NCBI RefSeq assembly: GCF_009728995.1
Contig: NZ_VTZW01000007.1
Coordinates: 62,001 to 126,000, forward strand
Direction: 5' to 3'
Length of the DNA: 64,000 nt
DNA from: Streptomonospora sp. PA3
GTDB lineage: Bacteria; Actinomycetota; Actinomycetes; Streptosporangiales; Streptosporangiaceae
How positions within the stretch are numbered: position 1 is the first letter of the stretch; the number at the start of each line of letters is the position of its first letter. This document shows, piece after piece, positions 33,316 to 42,128 of this stretch. The translations under genes were made by a program, and so were the position numbers. The notes under the pieces were generated by a model. The model was not told the origin of the DNA, made no database searches, and saw only the letters and a list, made by a program, of their open reading frames with translations.

Positions 33316-33391
33316 CGCCTGCTGTACTCCTCGCCTGCTCCTGCAGCACATCGGCGCCCCGCTTGCCCGTGCGGCGACCGGGGGCGCGGCG

Positions 33392-33946
33392 TCACCGCCC
33401 CTGGGCGCGCTCCAGCACCGGGGCGTCGACCTCCACCTCTGTTCCGCCCGCGAACTCCAGAGTCAGCGTCACGGTGTCGCCGACGGCCGGCGTGTCGGAG
33501 ATGCCCATGATCATCAGGTGGTAGCCGCCGGGCTCCAGGCGCGCGGTGCCGCCGGCGGGCACCGGGACCTCCTCCACCTCCGACATCACCGACGCGCCGC
33601 TGTCAGCGGTCTTCGTGGTGTGGATCTCCGCCGTCTGCGAAGCCGTGGTCGCGGCGCCGACCAGGGCGTCGTCCTCCTCCCCGCTGTTGCGGATCGTGAG
33701 GTAGGCGGCGCCCACGTCGGGGCGGGCCGGCTCGGGCATCCACGCCCCGCTGATTTGGATGTCGCCGCGGGCGGCGCTGCCCTTGTCGGGTTGAGCATCG
33801 CCGCCGGCCGCGGGCCGGGCGGTCGATGCGGCGGGGGAGGGGGCCGCGGCGCCGGAGCCGCCGCCTGCGCCGCACGCGGACAGGGCGGCGGCGGTGAGGC
33901 AGGCCGCCGCGGCGGCGAGCAGCCGCCGCCCGGCCGCCGGGCTCAC
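33392..33946 (-). CDS. PCu(A)C-type copper chaperone lipoprotein
   Basis: A 184-aa lipoprotein: signal peptide with lipobox LSAC (about residue 25), a disordered Ala/Pro linker and the PCuAC domain. The copper motif H-Xn-M-X21-H-x-M is readable in EIHTT...VMSEVEEV...GGYHLMIM. It binds Cu(I) outside the membrane and passes it to cuproenzymes. The GTG start at 33946 overlaps the Sco gene stop by 4 bp. Confidence 0.92.
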   Translation of the reverse strand: MSPAAGRRLLAAAAACLTAAALSACGAGGGSGAAAPSPAASTARPAAGGDAQPDKGSAARGDIQISGAWMPEPARPDVGAAYLTIRNSGEEDDALVGAATTASQTAEIHTTKTADSGASVMSEVEEVPVPAGGTARLEPGGYHLMIMGISDTPAVGDTVTLTLEFAGGTEVEVDAPVLERAQGR

Positions 33947-34581
33947 AGCCACCGCTCCGCCAGGTCGGGCAGCATCCTGCTCAGCTGCTCGGGCGAGGTG
34001 CCTTCGTCGAAGAAGCCCACGGCGGCGCCGTCGCCGTTGAGCACGACCAGGCGCTGGCCGTGGCTGACCTCGTAGTCGCCGTCGGTCCGCTTCGGTTCCT
34101 CGACCGGGATGCCGTAGGCCTCGGCGGCCTTGACGACCTCGGCGATGGGGCCGCGCACCCCGGTGAACTCCGGGTTGAACGAGTCGAGCCATCCGCGCAG
34201 CTGCTTCGCGGTGTCGCGGTGAGGGTCGGTGCTGACCATCACGACGTCGAAGTCATCGGCGCTGCCGCCCATGCGCTGCAGGGCGGCGTCGACGTCGGCC
34301 ATGGTGGTCGGGCACACGTCGGGGCAGCTGGTATAGCCGAAGTAGAGCAGCGTCAGCCGGTCGTCGGCGACGTCGCCGAAGGCCCACGGCTCTCCGCCGG
34401 CGGTGGAGAACTCGTAGGGCGGGGCGGCCATGGGGCTGCCCGACACCTCCAGGAAGGGCCCCTCCCGCTGCTGGGGCGCCTGCGCCTGCCCCGTGCCGCC
34501 GCACCCCGCGGCAACGAGCGCGACCGCGACCGCGGCCGCCGCAAGCGCGTTTCGGCGGACTCCGCCCTGCCGCTCACTCAT
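33943..34581 (-). CDS. SCO1/SenC-family copper metallochaperone
   Basis: A 212-aa lipoprotein with lipobox VAAGC (about residue 27) and a thioredoxin-like Sco domain. The copper ligands CPDVC (about 100-104) and the distal His in VSHGQRLVV are present. It delivers copper to cytochrome oxidase CuA or to an extracellular copper oxidase. Met at 34581 (MSERQGG) was chosen because it opens a signal peptide; the frame continues upstream to 35085 through the hairpin region. It is the first gene of the copper operon. Confidence 0.92.
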   Translation of the reverse strand: MSERQGGVRRNALAAAAVAVALVAAGCGGTGQAQAPQQREGPFLEVSGSPMAAPPYEFSTAGGEPWAFGDVADDRLTLLYFGYTSCPDVCPTTMADVDAALQRMGGSADDFDVVMVSTDPHRDTAKQLRGWLDSFNPEFTGVRGPIAEVVKAAEAYGIPVEEPKRTDGDYEVSHGQRLVVLNGDGAAVGFFDEGTSPEQLSRMLPDLAERWL

Positions 34582-34858
34582 CGTCGTGTGCCTCTCTTCT
34601 TCACGTCTGTGGTTGGCACGCCGATCGGCGCGGCCGCCGCATCCTGGGCGCGCGGGCGCAGCCGGCTCGGTACCGGAAGGGAGACCGAGGTCCGACAAGC
34701 CGCGCGGCCGGCGCGCAAGCCGTATGCGTGCCGAGCGCATCCCCGCAGCACAGAGGGCACCGCTGCCGCGGCGCCGCAGCCCGGCCGCCTCGGTGCCCGA
34801 CGCTACCGCCGCTGCCGGGCCGCCTCGATCCGGGGTGGGGTCGGCCGGAAAGCCCGCC

Positions 34859-34922
34859 TGACGAGGGCGGCGAGGACGGTGGGTGGTCGGGCCCGCGCGG
34901 ATCGGTTCGAGTGCTCGCCGAC
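34859..34922 (-). repeat. Single copy of the ~72-bp repeat
   Basis: CTGACGAGGGCGGCGAGGACGGTGGG..., then GGCCCGCGCGGATCGGTTCG and GTGCTCGCCGACC, matches the reverse-oriented units at 5522-5680. The remaining sequence 34582-34858 shows no gene. Confidence 0.65.
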
Positions 34923-34931
34923 CTAACTCTC

Positions 34932-35000
34932 CGGCGCCGATCTTGTACCTGTAGTCATTGTGAGCGTTCACAGGTGACCACGGGTACAAGATCGGCGCCG
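34932..35000. promoter_or_regulatory. 18-bp-arm inverted repeat around a LacI-type operator
   Basis: CGGCGCCGATCTTGTACC (34932-34949) is repeated exactly inverted at 34983-35000. Nested inside are ACCTGT/ACAGGT and the 14-mer TGTGAGCGTTCACA (34960-34973 region), which fits the TGNNANCGNTNNCA pattern of LacI/GalR operators. It lies 72 bp before the LtrA gene and about 350 bp from the Sco start. Confidence 0.6.
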
Positions 35001-35071
35001 CGGGTCCTGGGGATCCGGCGACACGGTGTGCGAGCTGTGCGAATCCCCCGCCCGGCCGCCATTGTGGAGCC

Positions 35072-36265
35072 ATGAGCACTGACACCCCCGATTACCCCGC
35101 GGCGCCGTGGCGCGGCGTCGCCCGGCACCCCGACCGGCGCTCCGAGGTCGGACCCGTCGAGCTGTTCTTCGACCTCGTCTACGTCTTCGCGATCATCCAG
35201 CTCAGCCACGTGCTGCTGGACCATCTCAGCTGGGCGGGCTTCGCCGAGACCGCGATCGTCTTCGCCGCCGTCTGGTGGGGCTGGAACTACAGCGCATGGG
35301 CGATGAACTGGCTCAACCCGGCCAACACACGCGTCCAGCTGCTCAACGCCGTGCTGATGCTGGCCTCCCTCGGCATGGCCGCGGCCATTCCCGGGGCCTT
35401 CGGCGACTCCGGGCTGCTGTTCGCGGGCTGTTTCGTCTTCATGGGGATCCTGCGGCCGGTGTTCATGATCGCCGCCTTCCGGGGGCGGCAGCTGGCGTCC
35501 AACTACACCGCCCTGCTGACCTGGTCCGCGCTCGCCGGCGTCTGCTGGATCGCCGGTGCCCTGCTGCCGCCGGAGGTGCGGCTGTGGGTGTGGCTGCTCG
35601 CGGTCGCGATCGACTACGCGGCTCCGCTGCTGAACTTCCGGATCCCCGGCGCGGTCGCCGCGCCGATGGAGCGCTGGGACACCGACCCCGAGCACCTGGC
35701 CGAGCGCAACCGCCTGGTCTTCATCATCGCCCTGGGGGAGTCGATCCTGCTGATGGGCAGCGCCCTGGCCGACGAAGGGGTGCCGGACGCCCGGAGCCTG
35801 CTCGGGCTGCTGCTGGGCTTCGCCGGGCTGACCGTGCTGTGGTGGAACTACTTCGCGCTGGCCGGGCACGAGGTGACCGGAGGCCAGGGCCACACCGGGG
35901 CGCTGCGCTTCGCCTTCGCCTACGCCCACGCGCTGATGGTCCTGGGCGCGATCGTGGTCGCCGTGTCCATGGAACTGCGGCTCACCCACGACCACCTGAC
36001 ACCCGGGCTGGTGCTCGTGGCCGTCGGCGGCCCCCTGATCTACCTTGCGGGCAACCTGCTGTTCCTGCGCTCGCGGTTCGGCCGGATGGCCCTCTCCCGC
36101 CTCATCGCCGCGGCGCTGCTGGCCCTCATCGGCGCCGCCGGGCTGCTGTACTACGAGCGGCTGCCCGTGACCGCGGTGACGCTGCCCGTCCTGCTCGTCA
36201 TGGCGGCCCTGGCCGTGCTCACCGCCCGCTCCCGGGCCGCCGGCACCCGCACGCCCGCGCCCTGA
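35072..36265 (+). CDS. Low-temperature-requirement A (LtrA) family membrane protein
   Basis: A 397-aa polytopic membrane protein, about 11-12 hydrophobic segments. The family signature VELFFDLVYVFAIIQLSH is at residues 29-46. A second conserved part is AERNRLVFIIALGESILLMG. LtrA was first linked to growth of Listeria at low temperature; the biochemical role is unknown. The start lies close to a CATTGT hexamer (35060-35065) and has little ribosome site, so a leaderless message is possible. Confidence 0.9.
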   Translation: MSTDTPDYPAAPWRGVARHPDRRSEVGPVELFFDLVYVFAIIQLSHVLLDHLSWAGFAETAIVFAAVWWGWNYSAWAMNWLNPANTRVQLLNAVLMLASLGMAAAIPGAFGDSGLLFAGCFVFMGILRPVFMIAAFRGRQLASNYTALLTWSALAGVCWIAGALLPPEVRLWVWLLAVAIDYAAPLLNFRIPGAVAAPMERWDTDPEHLAERNRLVFIIALGESILLMGSALADEGVPDARSLLGLLLGFAGLTVLWWNYFALAGHEVTGGQGHTGALRFAFAYAHALMVLGAIVVAVSMELRLTHDHLTPGLVLVAVGGPLIYLAGNLLFLRSRFGRMALSRLIAAALLALIGAAGLLYYERLPVTAVTLPVLLVMAALAVLTARSRAAGTRTPAP

Positions 36266-36335
36266 CCGGGCGCGCGATGCGCGTCCGCGCGGCGGGGGAG
36301 GAGCCTGCAGGCGCCGGCGGCCTTTCCGTGCGGCC

Positions 36336-36875
36336 TCAGGAGGGGCTCTGCCGGACCAGCTCCAGCAGCCGGGTGGTGGTGTTCCAGTTGCGAACGGTGG
36401 CCGGGCCGGGCAGGTAGCGGTCCAGCAGCGGCGTCAGCTTGGCGCGGCCCAGTCCGTCGGGAAAGTAGAGGTACAGCTCCCGCTCGCCCGGCACCAGTTC
36501 CTCGGGTGCATAGGCGGCGCTGTCGAGGGCCGCGAGGCGCTCGCGGTCGACGGGCGTGTCGAGGAAGGCCACCGCGCACTTGGCCGGGTCGCGCACCGGG
36601 AAGGGGACGCCCGCGACGACGCGCTCCAGGTCGGCCGCGCTGCGCACCATCACCGCCACGTCCATCCCGAGTTCGGTCTCGATCGCCCGCCGGATGGCGG
36701 CACCGATACTCAGCGGGTCGGTGCCGGCGGCCGTGAAGGCGGCGTTGCCGCTCTGCAGCAGCGTCGCCGCATCGGTGTAGCCCAGCCCGCCCAGCACTGC
36801 GCGCAGGTCGGCCATGCGGACCTTGTTGCGCCCGCCCACGTTGATCCCCCGCAGCAGGGCGGCGTACCTGCCCAC
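36336..36875 (-). CDS. DUF1697 family protein
   Basis: A 179-aa cytosolic protein of DUF1697, with the hallmark YAALLRGINVGGRNKVRMADLR at the start and LLQSGNAAFTAAG around residue 43. The function is unknown. The GTG at 36875 is preferred because an AGGGAGGA ribosome site lies 4-5 nt upstream; the GTG at 36890 lies before that site. Confidence 0.88.
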   Translation of the reverse strand: MGRYAALLRGINVGGRNKVRMADLRAVLGGLGYTDAATLLQSGNAAFTAAGTDPLSIGAAIRRAIETELGMDVAVMVRSAADLERVVAGVPFPVRDPAKCAVAFLDTPVDRERLAALDSAAYAPEELVPGERELYLYFPDGLGRAKLTPLLDRYLPGPATVRNWNTTTRLLELVRQSPS

Positions 36876-37076
36876 CGCGTCCTCCCTCACTCAGACCCCC
36901 GCCCGCCGGCGGCAGGCGGCGGGAAGTGCAGACTACCGCCGCGGGCGGCGCCTGCGCCGTGCGCGGGCCGCTGCGCTCGGTATCGTCGGTGCCGATCGGT
37001 ATCGGCACGGCGCCCGCCCGCAGCGGGAAGGGCGTTCCCGCTGGGGGCGGGCGGAACGGCGTTGGGAGGTCCGTAC

Positions 37077-37235
37077 ATGGGCGGTCGGCACGGCGACCAG
37101 GACAAGGGCGAGGACCAGGGGAGGGGAGTCCCGGCGGAGTGGAACGGCCGCTCGGGCGCCCAGCACGGCGGCGGAGGCGAGAAGGCGGGCCGGGCGGAGG
37201 CATCCGGCAGGGACCGCGAGGACGACGAGACCTGA
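37077..37235 (+). CDS. Small hydrophilic protein, 52 aa, hypothetical
   Basis: An ATG at 37077 with a GGGAGGT ribosome site 7 nt upstream opens a 52-codon frame: MGGRHGDQDKGEDQ..., rich in Gly, Asp, Glu and Arg and ending DREDDET. No family recognised and no hydrophobic segment; it resembles disordered stress-type small proteins only by composition. The good ribosome site is the main support. Confidence 0.4.
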   Translation: MGGRHGDQDKGEDQGRGVPAEWNGRSGAQHGGGGEKAGRAEASGRDREDDET

Positions 37236-37323
37236 CCGCCTGCGCGGCGGCCCGCGCCCGGCCGGGACCCGGCGGGGGCGGCCTCCCCGGCGCACCGCAC
37301 CCACGCCCGCGGACCGACATCGG

Positions 37324-37340
37324 AATCTACACCGTAAAGG
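37324..37340 (-). promoter_or_regulatory. 17-bp semi-palindrome, copy 1
   Basis: AATCTAC-ACC-GTAAAGG; in minus orientation CCTTTACGGTGTAGATT. Symmetry core TTTAC-N3-GTAGA. It lies about 450 bp upstream of the DUF1697 gene (minus). Same motif at 41883, 50677 and 53025. Confidence 0.6.
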
Positions 37341-37383
37341 CGCTGCGTCGGAGTGCTCGTCCCATCGCAGCATCCTCCATCGG

Positions 37384-38493
37384 TCAAGCCACCCGGTAGG
37401 GTTCCGCGTCGGCCTCGCGCAGCTCCACCCCGTGCCCCGGCCGCTGCCCGTCCAGCGGCAGCACCCCCTGCTCGGGCGGGTCGGCGCCGTCGAAGAACCG
37501 CTGCTCGATGCGCACGTGGTCGTGGAACCACTCCAGGTGCCGCAGCCGCGGCGCCGCCGCCGCGGCGTGGCGGTGCAGGTAGGGGGCGCAGTGGCCGGAG
37601 TTGTCCAGCTCGTGGGCGGCCGCCACGGCGCAGATCCGCAGGAACTCCAGCACCCCGCCGCAGCGGGTGATGTCGATCTGGGGGCAGTCCACCGCCTGGG
37701 CCGCGCACATCTCCTCGAAGTAGGAGACGGTGCAGCCGTACTCCCCTGCGGTGACGTCCATCGCCACGCCCTCGCGCACCTGCCGCAGCCCGGTCAGGTC
37801 CTGGGAGGAGACCGGCTCCTCCAGCCAGCGCACGCCGGCGTCGTCCAGCCCGCGGCCCACCCGGACGGCCTGCTTGGCCGTGTAGGCGCCGTTGGCGTCG
37901 ACGAACAGGGCCGCCCGGTCGCCGATCACCTCGCGGGCCAGCGCCACGCGCTCCAGGTCGCGGCGCTCCCGCGTGCCCCGCGACTCGCCGATCTTGATCT
38001 TGACGCGGGGGAACCCCTCCTCGTGCACCCAGCCGCTGAGCTGGCGGCGCAGCTCGTCGTCGCCATAGGAGGTCAGCCCGCCGCTGCCGTAGAGCGGGAC
38101 CTCCTCGCGCATCGCCCCCAGCAGCCGGTACAGCGGCAGCCCCAGCAGCCGCGCCTTGAGGTCCCACAGCGCCGTCTCCACCGCCGAGATCGCGTAGCCC
38201 ACGGCACCGGGCCGCCCGGCGTTGCGGACGGCGCGGACCATGGCCTCCAGCGCGGCGGACACATCCAGCACGGGCCGCCCGTTCACCACCGGTTCCAACT
38301 TGTCGCGCACGATCGCGGCGATGGCCGCCGGCCCGTAGGTCCAGCCGATCCCCTCATGGCCGCCGCCGGCGACACGCACGATCACGATCGTCGTCGAGTC
38401 CCAGGTCAGCGTGCCGTCGGCTGAAGGCCGGTCGGTGGGCACGGTGTAGGCGGCGGCGCGGACGCCGGTGACAGCGGGGTCTTGGCAAGCCAT
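37384..38493 (-). CDS. Mandelate racemase / muconate lactonizing-type enolase-superfamily enzyme
   Basis: A 369-aa enolase-superfamily enzyme. Catalytic KxK is RVKIKIG (about 165-171), metal ligands are in LFVDANGAY, RWLEEPVS and TAGEYG, and the opposite-face region is DNSGHCAPYLH. The overall pattern fits acid-sugar dehydratases or racemases. It lies 7 bp downstream of the large FAD/Fe-S dehydrogenase on the same strand, suggesting one pathway for a hydroxy or sugar acid. The substrate cannot be assigned. Confidence 0.88.
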   Translation of the reverse strand: MACQDPAVTGVRAAAYTVPTDRPSADGTLTWDSTTIVIVRVAGGGHEGIGWTYGPAAIAAIVRDKLEPVVNGRPVLDVSAALEAMVRAVRNAGRPGAVGYAISAVETALWDLKARLLGLPLYRLLGAMREEVPLYGSGGLTSYGDDELRRQLSGWVHEEGFPRVKIKIGESRGTRERRDLERVALAREVIGDRAALFVDANGAYTAKQAVRVGRGLDDAGVRWLEEPVSSQDLTGLRQVREGVAMDVTAGEYGCTVSYFEEMCAAQAVDCPQIDITRCGGVLEFLRICAVAAAHELDNSGHCAPYLHRHAAAAAPRLRHLEWFHDHVRIEQRFFDGADPPEQGVLPLDGQRPGHGVELREADAEPYRVA

Positions 38494-38500
38494 CGCCGCA

Positions 38501-41500
38501 TCACGCTCCCGCGCCCGTGCCGCCGGTGGAGAAGGAGCCGGAGCGGCCCGCCTCCACCGCCTGCTCGCGTATCTCGTCCGCGTCGTAGGAGGGCGCCCGG
38601 CGCCGCGGCGTCATCCGCAGCGCGCCCGCCTCCGGGTGGTGCCGCGGCGCGCCCCCGCGCTGGGCCATATCGAGCGCCTGGGCGAGGTGCACGGCCTCGC
38701 GCCCGATATCGGCGTGCTCGATCTGAGTGCGGCAGCTGAACCCGTCGGCGACCACGACCGCCTCGGGGTCGGCGCCGCGCACCGCGGGCAGCAGCCCGTC
38801 CTCGGCGCAGGCCATCGACACGGCGTAGTGGCCCTCCTCGAAGCCGAAGTTGCCGGCCAGGCCGCAGCAGCCCACGTCCAGCACCTGCGCGTCGGCGCCC
38901 GTGCGCTCCAGCAGGCGCCGGTCCTCGGTGAAGCCCATGATCGAGTGGTGGTGGCAGTGCGGCTGGGCCATCGCGGCCCGCTCCAGTCGCGGCGGATCCC
39001 AGTCCGCGGCGCGCGCGTTGAGGAACTCGGCCAGCGTGAACGTCTGGTCGTGCAGCCGCTGCACGTCCTCGTCGTGGGGAAACAGGTCCGCGGCGTCGGC
39101 GCGGAAGACCGCCGTGCACGAGGGCTCCAGCCCCACGATGGGCACCCCCGCGCGCAGGTCCTCGCGCAGCGCCGAGAGCGTGCGGGTGATGACCCGGCGC
39201 GCCGTGGCCAGCTGCCCGGTGCTGATCCAGGTCAGCCCGCAGCACAGGGTGCGCCGCGGCATGCGCACCTGGAACCCCGCGCTCTCCAGAACCCGCACGG
39301 CCGCGGCGCCGACCTCCGGCTGGAAGTTGTCGGTGAAGGTGTCGGGCCACAGGATCACCTCGCCGCGCGAGGCCGATCCGGTGCGGCCGGCGCCGCGCCT
39401 GCTGCGGCGGCGGAATGCGTCGCGCAGCCGCACCGGCGCGAAGGCGGGGATCGGGCGGTCCGCGGCGATGCCGCCCACGCGCTTGGCCGCATCGGCCAGC
39501 CCCGGCGCCGCGCTGAGCGCGTTGGCCGGGCCCGGGGCCAGCGCGGCCAGCCGCGCCCACAGCGGCAGCCATCCCATCGAGTAGTGCGAGCCCGGCCGCA
39601 CCCGCGCCGCGTAGTGGTGGGACAGGAACTCCGCTTTATAGGTGGCCATGTCCACGTCGACCGGGCAGTCGCTCTTGCAGCCCTTGCACGCCAGGCACAG
39701 GTCCAGGGCGTCGCGGACCTCGGTGGAGCGCCACCCGTCGGGGAACACGTCGCCGCGCAGCATGTCGTTGAGGGCGCGGGCGCGGCCGCGGGTGGAGTGG
39801 GCCTCCTCGCGGGTGACCCGGTAGCTGGGGCACATCACCCCGCCGCTGTCGCTGCGGCAGGAGCCCACGCCCACGCACCGCAGCGTGGCGCGCTGGAAGT
39901 CGCCCTCGTCCTCGGGGTAGCCGAAGTAGGTCCGGGGATGGGCGGGGGAGTAGGACGCCCCCAGCCGCAGGTGCTCGTCGAGGCCGTCGGGCGGGCCGCC
40001 GCCGGGATGGATGAGCTTGCCCGGGTTCATCCGGTCCTGCGGGTCGAAGATCCGCTTCATCTCGGCGAAGGCCGGCATCAGGTCGCGGCCGAACATCCGC
40101 GGCCACAGCTCGCCGCGCGCCTGGCCGTCGCCGTGCTCGCCGGAGAAGGAGCCGCCGTAGCCGGCGGCCAGGTCGGCGGCGCGCTCCACGAAGCCGCGGT
40201 AGTCGGCGATGCCCTTGGCGGTCCTCAGCTCGAAGGGGATGCGCACGTGCAGGCAGCCGTGCCCGAAGTGGCCGTAGAGGGAGGAGCGGTCGGCGTAGCC
40301 GTACTCCTGCAGCAGCGAATGGAAGTCGCGCAGGTAGTCGCCGAAACGCTCCGGCGGCACCGCCGAGTCCTCCCAGCCCGGCCAGGCGTCGGGCGCGGCC
40401 GGCACCCGGGCGGTGGCGCCCAGCCCGCCCTCGCGGACCGTCCACATCGCCGACGCGGACCGCGGGTCGTCGTAGACCTCCACCAGTGGCGCGTCGTCGC
40501 CGCCGGTCATGGCTTGCTTGAACTCCTCGGCGCGGCGCCGGGACTCGTCGCTGTCCTCGCCGCCGAACTGCACCATCAGCCAGCCTGCGCCGTCGGGCAG
40601 CAGCTTCAGCGCCTCCGCGTTGCTGCCCTTGCGGTGCTCGAAGGCGACCAGCTTGTCGTCGAGCCCCTCCAGGGCCATCGGGTCGAACTCCAGGATGCGC
40701 GGCACGGCGTCGGCGGCGGCGAAGACGTCGTGGAACGCGCACATCACCAGAGTGCGCGCCGGCGGCTCGTGGCACAGCCGCAACCGGGCGCGCAGCACGG
40801 TGGCCAGCGTGCCCTCCGAGCCCACCAGCGCCCGTGCGACGTCGAATCCGTTCTCCGGCAGCAGCGCGTCGAGGCCGTAGCCCGAGACCCGGCGGGGGAT
40901 GTCGGGGAAGCGCCGCCGGATCGGCTGCCCGTAGCGCTCGGCCAGGGCGCGCAGCTCGCGGTGGATCTCGGCGCGCCGGCCGCCCTCGGCCTGGATGCGC
41001 TCGTACTCCTCATCGCTGGTGGGGCCCACCCACATCCGGCACCCGTCGTAGGTGAGGATCTCCAGCGCGACGATGTTGTCGGAGGTCTTGCCGTAGGCCT
41101 GGGCGGTGGAGCCGCAGGAGTCGTTGCCGATCATGCCGCCGAGGGTGCAGCGGTCGTGGGTGGAGGGCTGGGGGCCGAATATCACCCCGCCCTCCTCGCG
41201 CGTGCGCGCGTTGAGGTGGTCGACCACGATCCCCGGCTCGACGGTGGCCGTGCCCGCGTCCAGGTCGATGTCGAGGATCCGGTTGCAGTGCTTGGACCAG
41301 TCGATGACCACCGCCGTGTTGCAGCACTGGCCCGCCAGACTGGTGCCGCCGCCGCGGGAGATCAGGGGCGCGTCGTGCTCGCGGCACACGGCCACGGCCT
41401 CCGCGCCCGCCTCGACGCTGTGGGGGATCACCGCGCCGATGGGGATCTCGCGGTAGTTGGAGGCGTCGGTGGCATACACCGAGCGGGTGCCGTCGTCGAA

Positions 41501-41608
41501 GCGGACTTCGCCGTCGACGCGGTCGAGGAGGTCCCGGCGCAGGGCCTCGACGTCGACGGCGGGCTCCGCGGAGCCGGCTCGGGCGGTGCGGGTGTCGTGC
41601 GCGGTCAC
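38501..41608 (-). CDS. FAD-binding and Fe-S-binding hydroxyacid dehydrogenase, fused
   Basis: A 1035-aa fusion: N-terminal PCMH-type FAD domain (about 40-280, with SRGGGTSLAGQ and GGMIGNDSCGS), FAD-oxidase C-terminal domain (about 280-560, GEHGDGQARGE), ferredoxin-type clusters (CVGVGSCRSDSGGVMCPSY and CLACKGCKSDCP, about 600-650) and cysteine-rich CCG domains (LCCGLTW, CCGLAGNFG). The layout matches D-2-hydroxyglutarate/D-lactate dehydrogenases of the YdiJ type, which pass electrons to quinone. The GTG at 41608 is chosen because the FAD domain starts shortly after; the frame to 42022 is low complexity. Confidence 0.92.
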   Translation of the reverse strand: MTAHDTRTARAGSAEPAVDVEALRRDLLDRVDGEVRFDDGTRSVYATDASNYREIPIGAVIPHSVEAGAEAVAVCREHDAPLISRGGGTSLAGQCCNTAVVIDWSKHCNRILDIDLDAGTATVEPGIVVDHLNARTREEGGVIFGPQPSTHDRCTLGGMIGNDSCGSTAQAYGKTSDNIVALEILTYDGCRMWVGPTSDEEYERIQAEGGRRAEIHRELRALAERYGQPIRRRFPDIPRRVSGYGLDALLPENGFDVARALVGSEGTLATVLRARLRLCHEPPARTLVMCAFHDVFAAADAVPRILEFDPMALEGLDDKLVAFEHRKGSNAEALKLLPDGAGWLMVQFGGEDSDESRRRAEEFKQAMTGGDDAPLVEVYDDPRSASAMWTVREGGLGATARVPAAPDAWPGWEDSAVPPERFGDYLRDFHSLLQEYGYADRSSLYGHFGHGCLHVRIPFELRTAKGIADYRGFVERAADLAAGYGGSFSGEHGDGQARGELWPRMFGRDLMPAFAEMKRIFDPQDRMNPGKLIHPGGGPPDGLDEHLRLGASYSPAHPRTYFGYPEDEGDFQRATLRCVGVGSCRSDSGGVMCPSYRVTREEAHSTRGRARALNDMLRGDVFPDGWRSTEVRDALDLCLACKGCKSDCPVDVDMATYKAEFLSHHYAARVRPGSHYSMGWLPLWARLAALAPGPANALSAAPGLADAAKRVGGIAADRPIPAFAPVRLRDAFRRRSRRGAGRTGSASRGEVILWPDTFTDNFQPEVGAAAVRVLESAGFQVRMPRRTLCCGLTWISTGQLATARRVITRTLSALREDLRAGVPIVGLEPSCTAVFRADAADLFPHDEDVQRLHDQTFTLAEFLNARAADWDPPRLERAAMAQPHCHHHSIMGFTEDRRLLERTGADAQVLDVGCCGLAGNFGFEEGHYAVSMACAEDGLLPAVRGADPEAVVVADGFSCRTQIEHADIGREAVHLAQALDMAQRGGAPRHHPEAGALRMTPRRRAPSYDADEIREQAVEAGRSGSFSTGGTGAGA

Positions 41609-41750
41609 CTGGTCCCCTTTCCGCTGGGCCGCCGGCGGGGCTGGACGCGACCGCCGGTCGCGGCGGGCCCCGCGGCGACCGCCGGGCGGTGGCCCGCGGG
41701 GGCGGGCCGCCGGACGTGTTTCGGACGGCGGGAGCGGCGACACACGTGCG

Positions 41751-41784
41751 GCGCGGGGCCTGCCGCGGTGCACAGGCCCCGCGC
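41751..41784 (-). terminator. 12-bp hairpin in the long leader of the FAD dehydrogenase gene
   Basis: GCGCGGGGCCTG (41751-41762) pairs perfectly with CAGGCCCCGCGC (41773-41784), 143 bp upstream of the GTG. If transcription starts near 41880 this would be an attenuator; otherwise it ends rightward antisense transcripts. The 520-bp gap 41609-42128 contains this and the motif at 41883 but no gene I can support. Confidence 0.4.
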
Positions 41785-41882
41785 GGTGCGCGCTCCCACC
41801 ACTGCGGCTGACCGCAGCGGCCCGCGCCAAACACACCCGGCATCGGGGGGGACCCGGGCCCGGCGGTGCGCACGCAGATTTT

Positions 41883-41899
41883 AATCTACGACGTAAAGG
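41883..41899 (-). promoter_or_regulatory. 17-bp semi-palindrome, copy 2
   Basis: AATCTAC-GAC-GTAAAGG, inside an AT-rich patch (41878-41932). Upstream of the FAD dehydrogenase gene (minus) by 275 bp and of the sigma-factor gene (plus) by 230 bp. Confidence 0.6.
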
Positions 41900-42128
41900 C
41901 ACCTTTTTTACTGATTCCATTCCTTGTGTTCCGGTGAAGCGGCGAACAGCAGAGCGCACTGGACGTGGGGGTCTGCGGTGTTCACCGAGTGTGGCCGGCA
42001 GTCGCTCTAGGGTTCTTGTCACACCCCGCAGCTAGCGTGAGGATTGTCGTCATAACCAGCGGAGACACCGCACGCGCCCCGCGGCTCGGGTGGTGGGCCC
42101 CGTCTTCGGTCTCTGCATAGGAACAGTC

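Noticed and set aside
38468-41884. 1138-codon plus-strand open frame
   Set aside because: Antisense shadow of the FAD/Fe-S dehydrogenase, whose domains and cysteine clusters are unmistakable on the minus strand.
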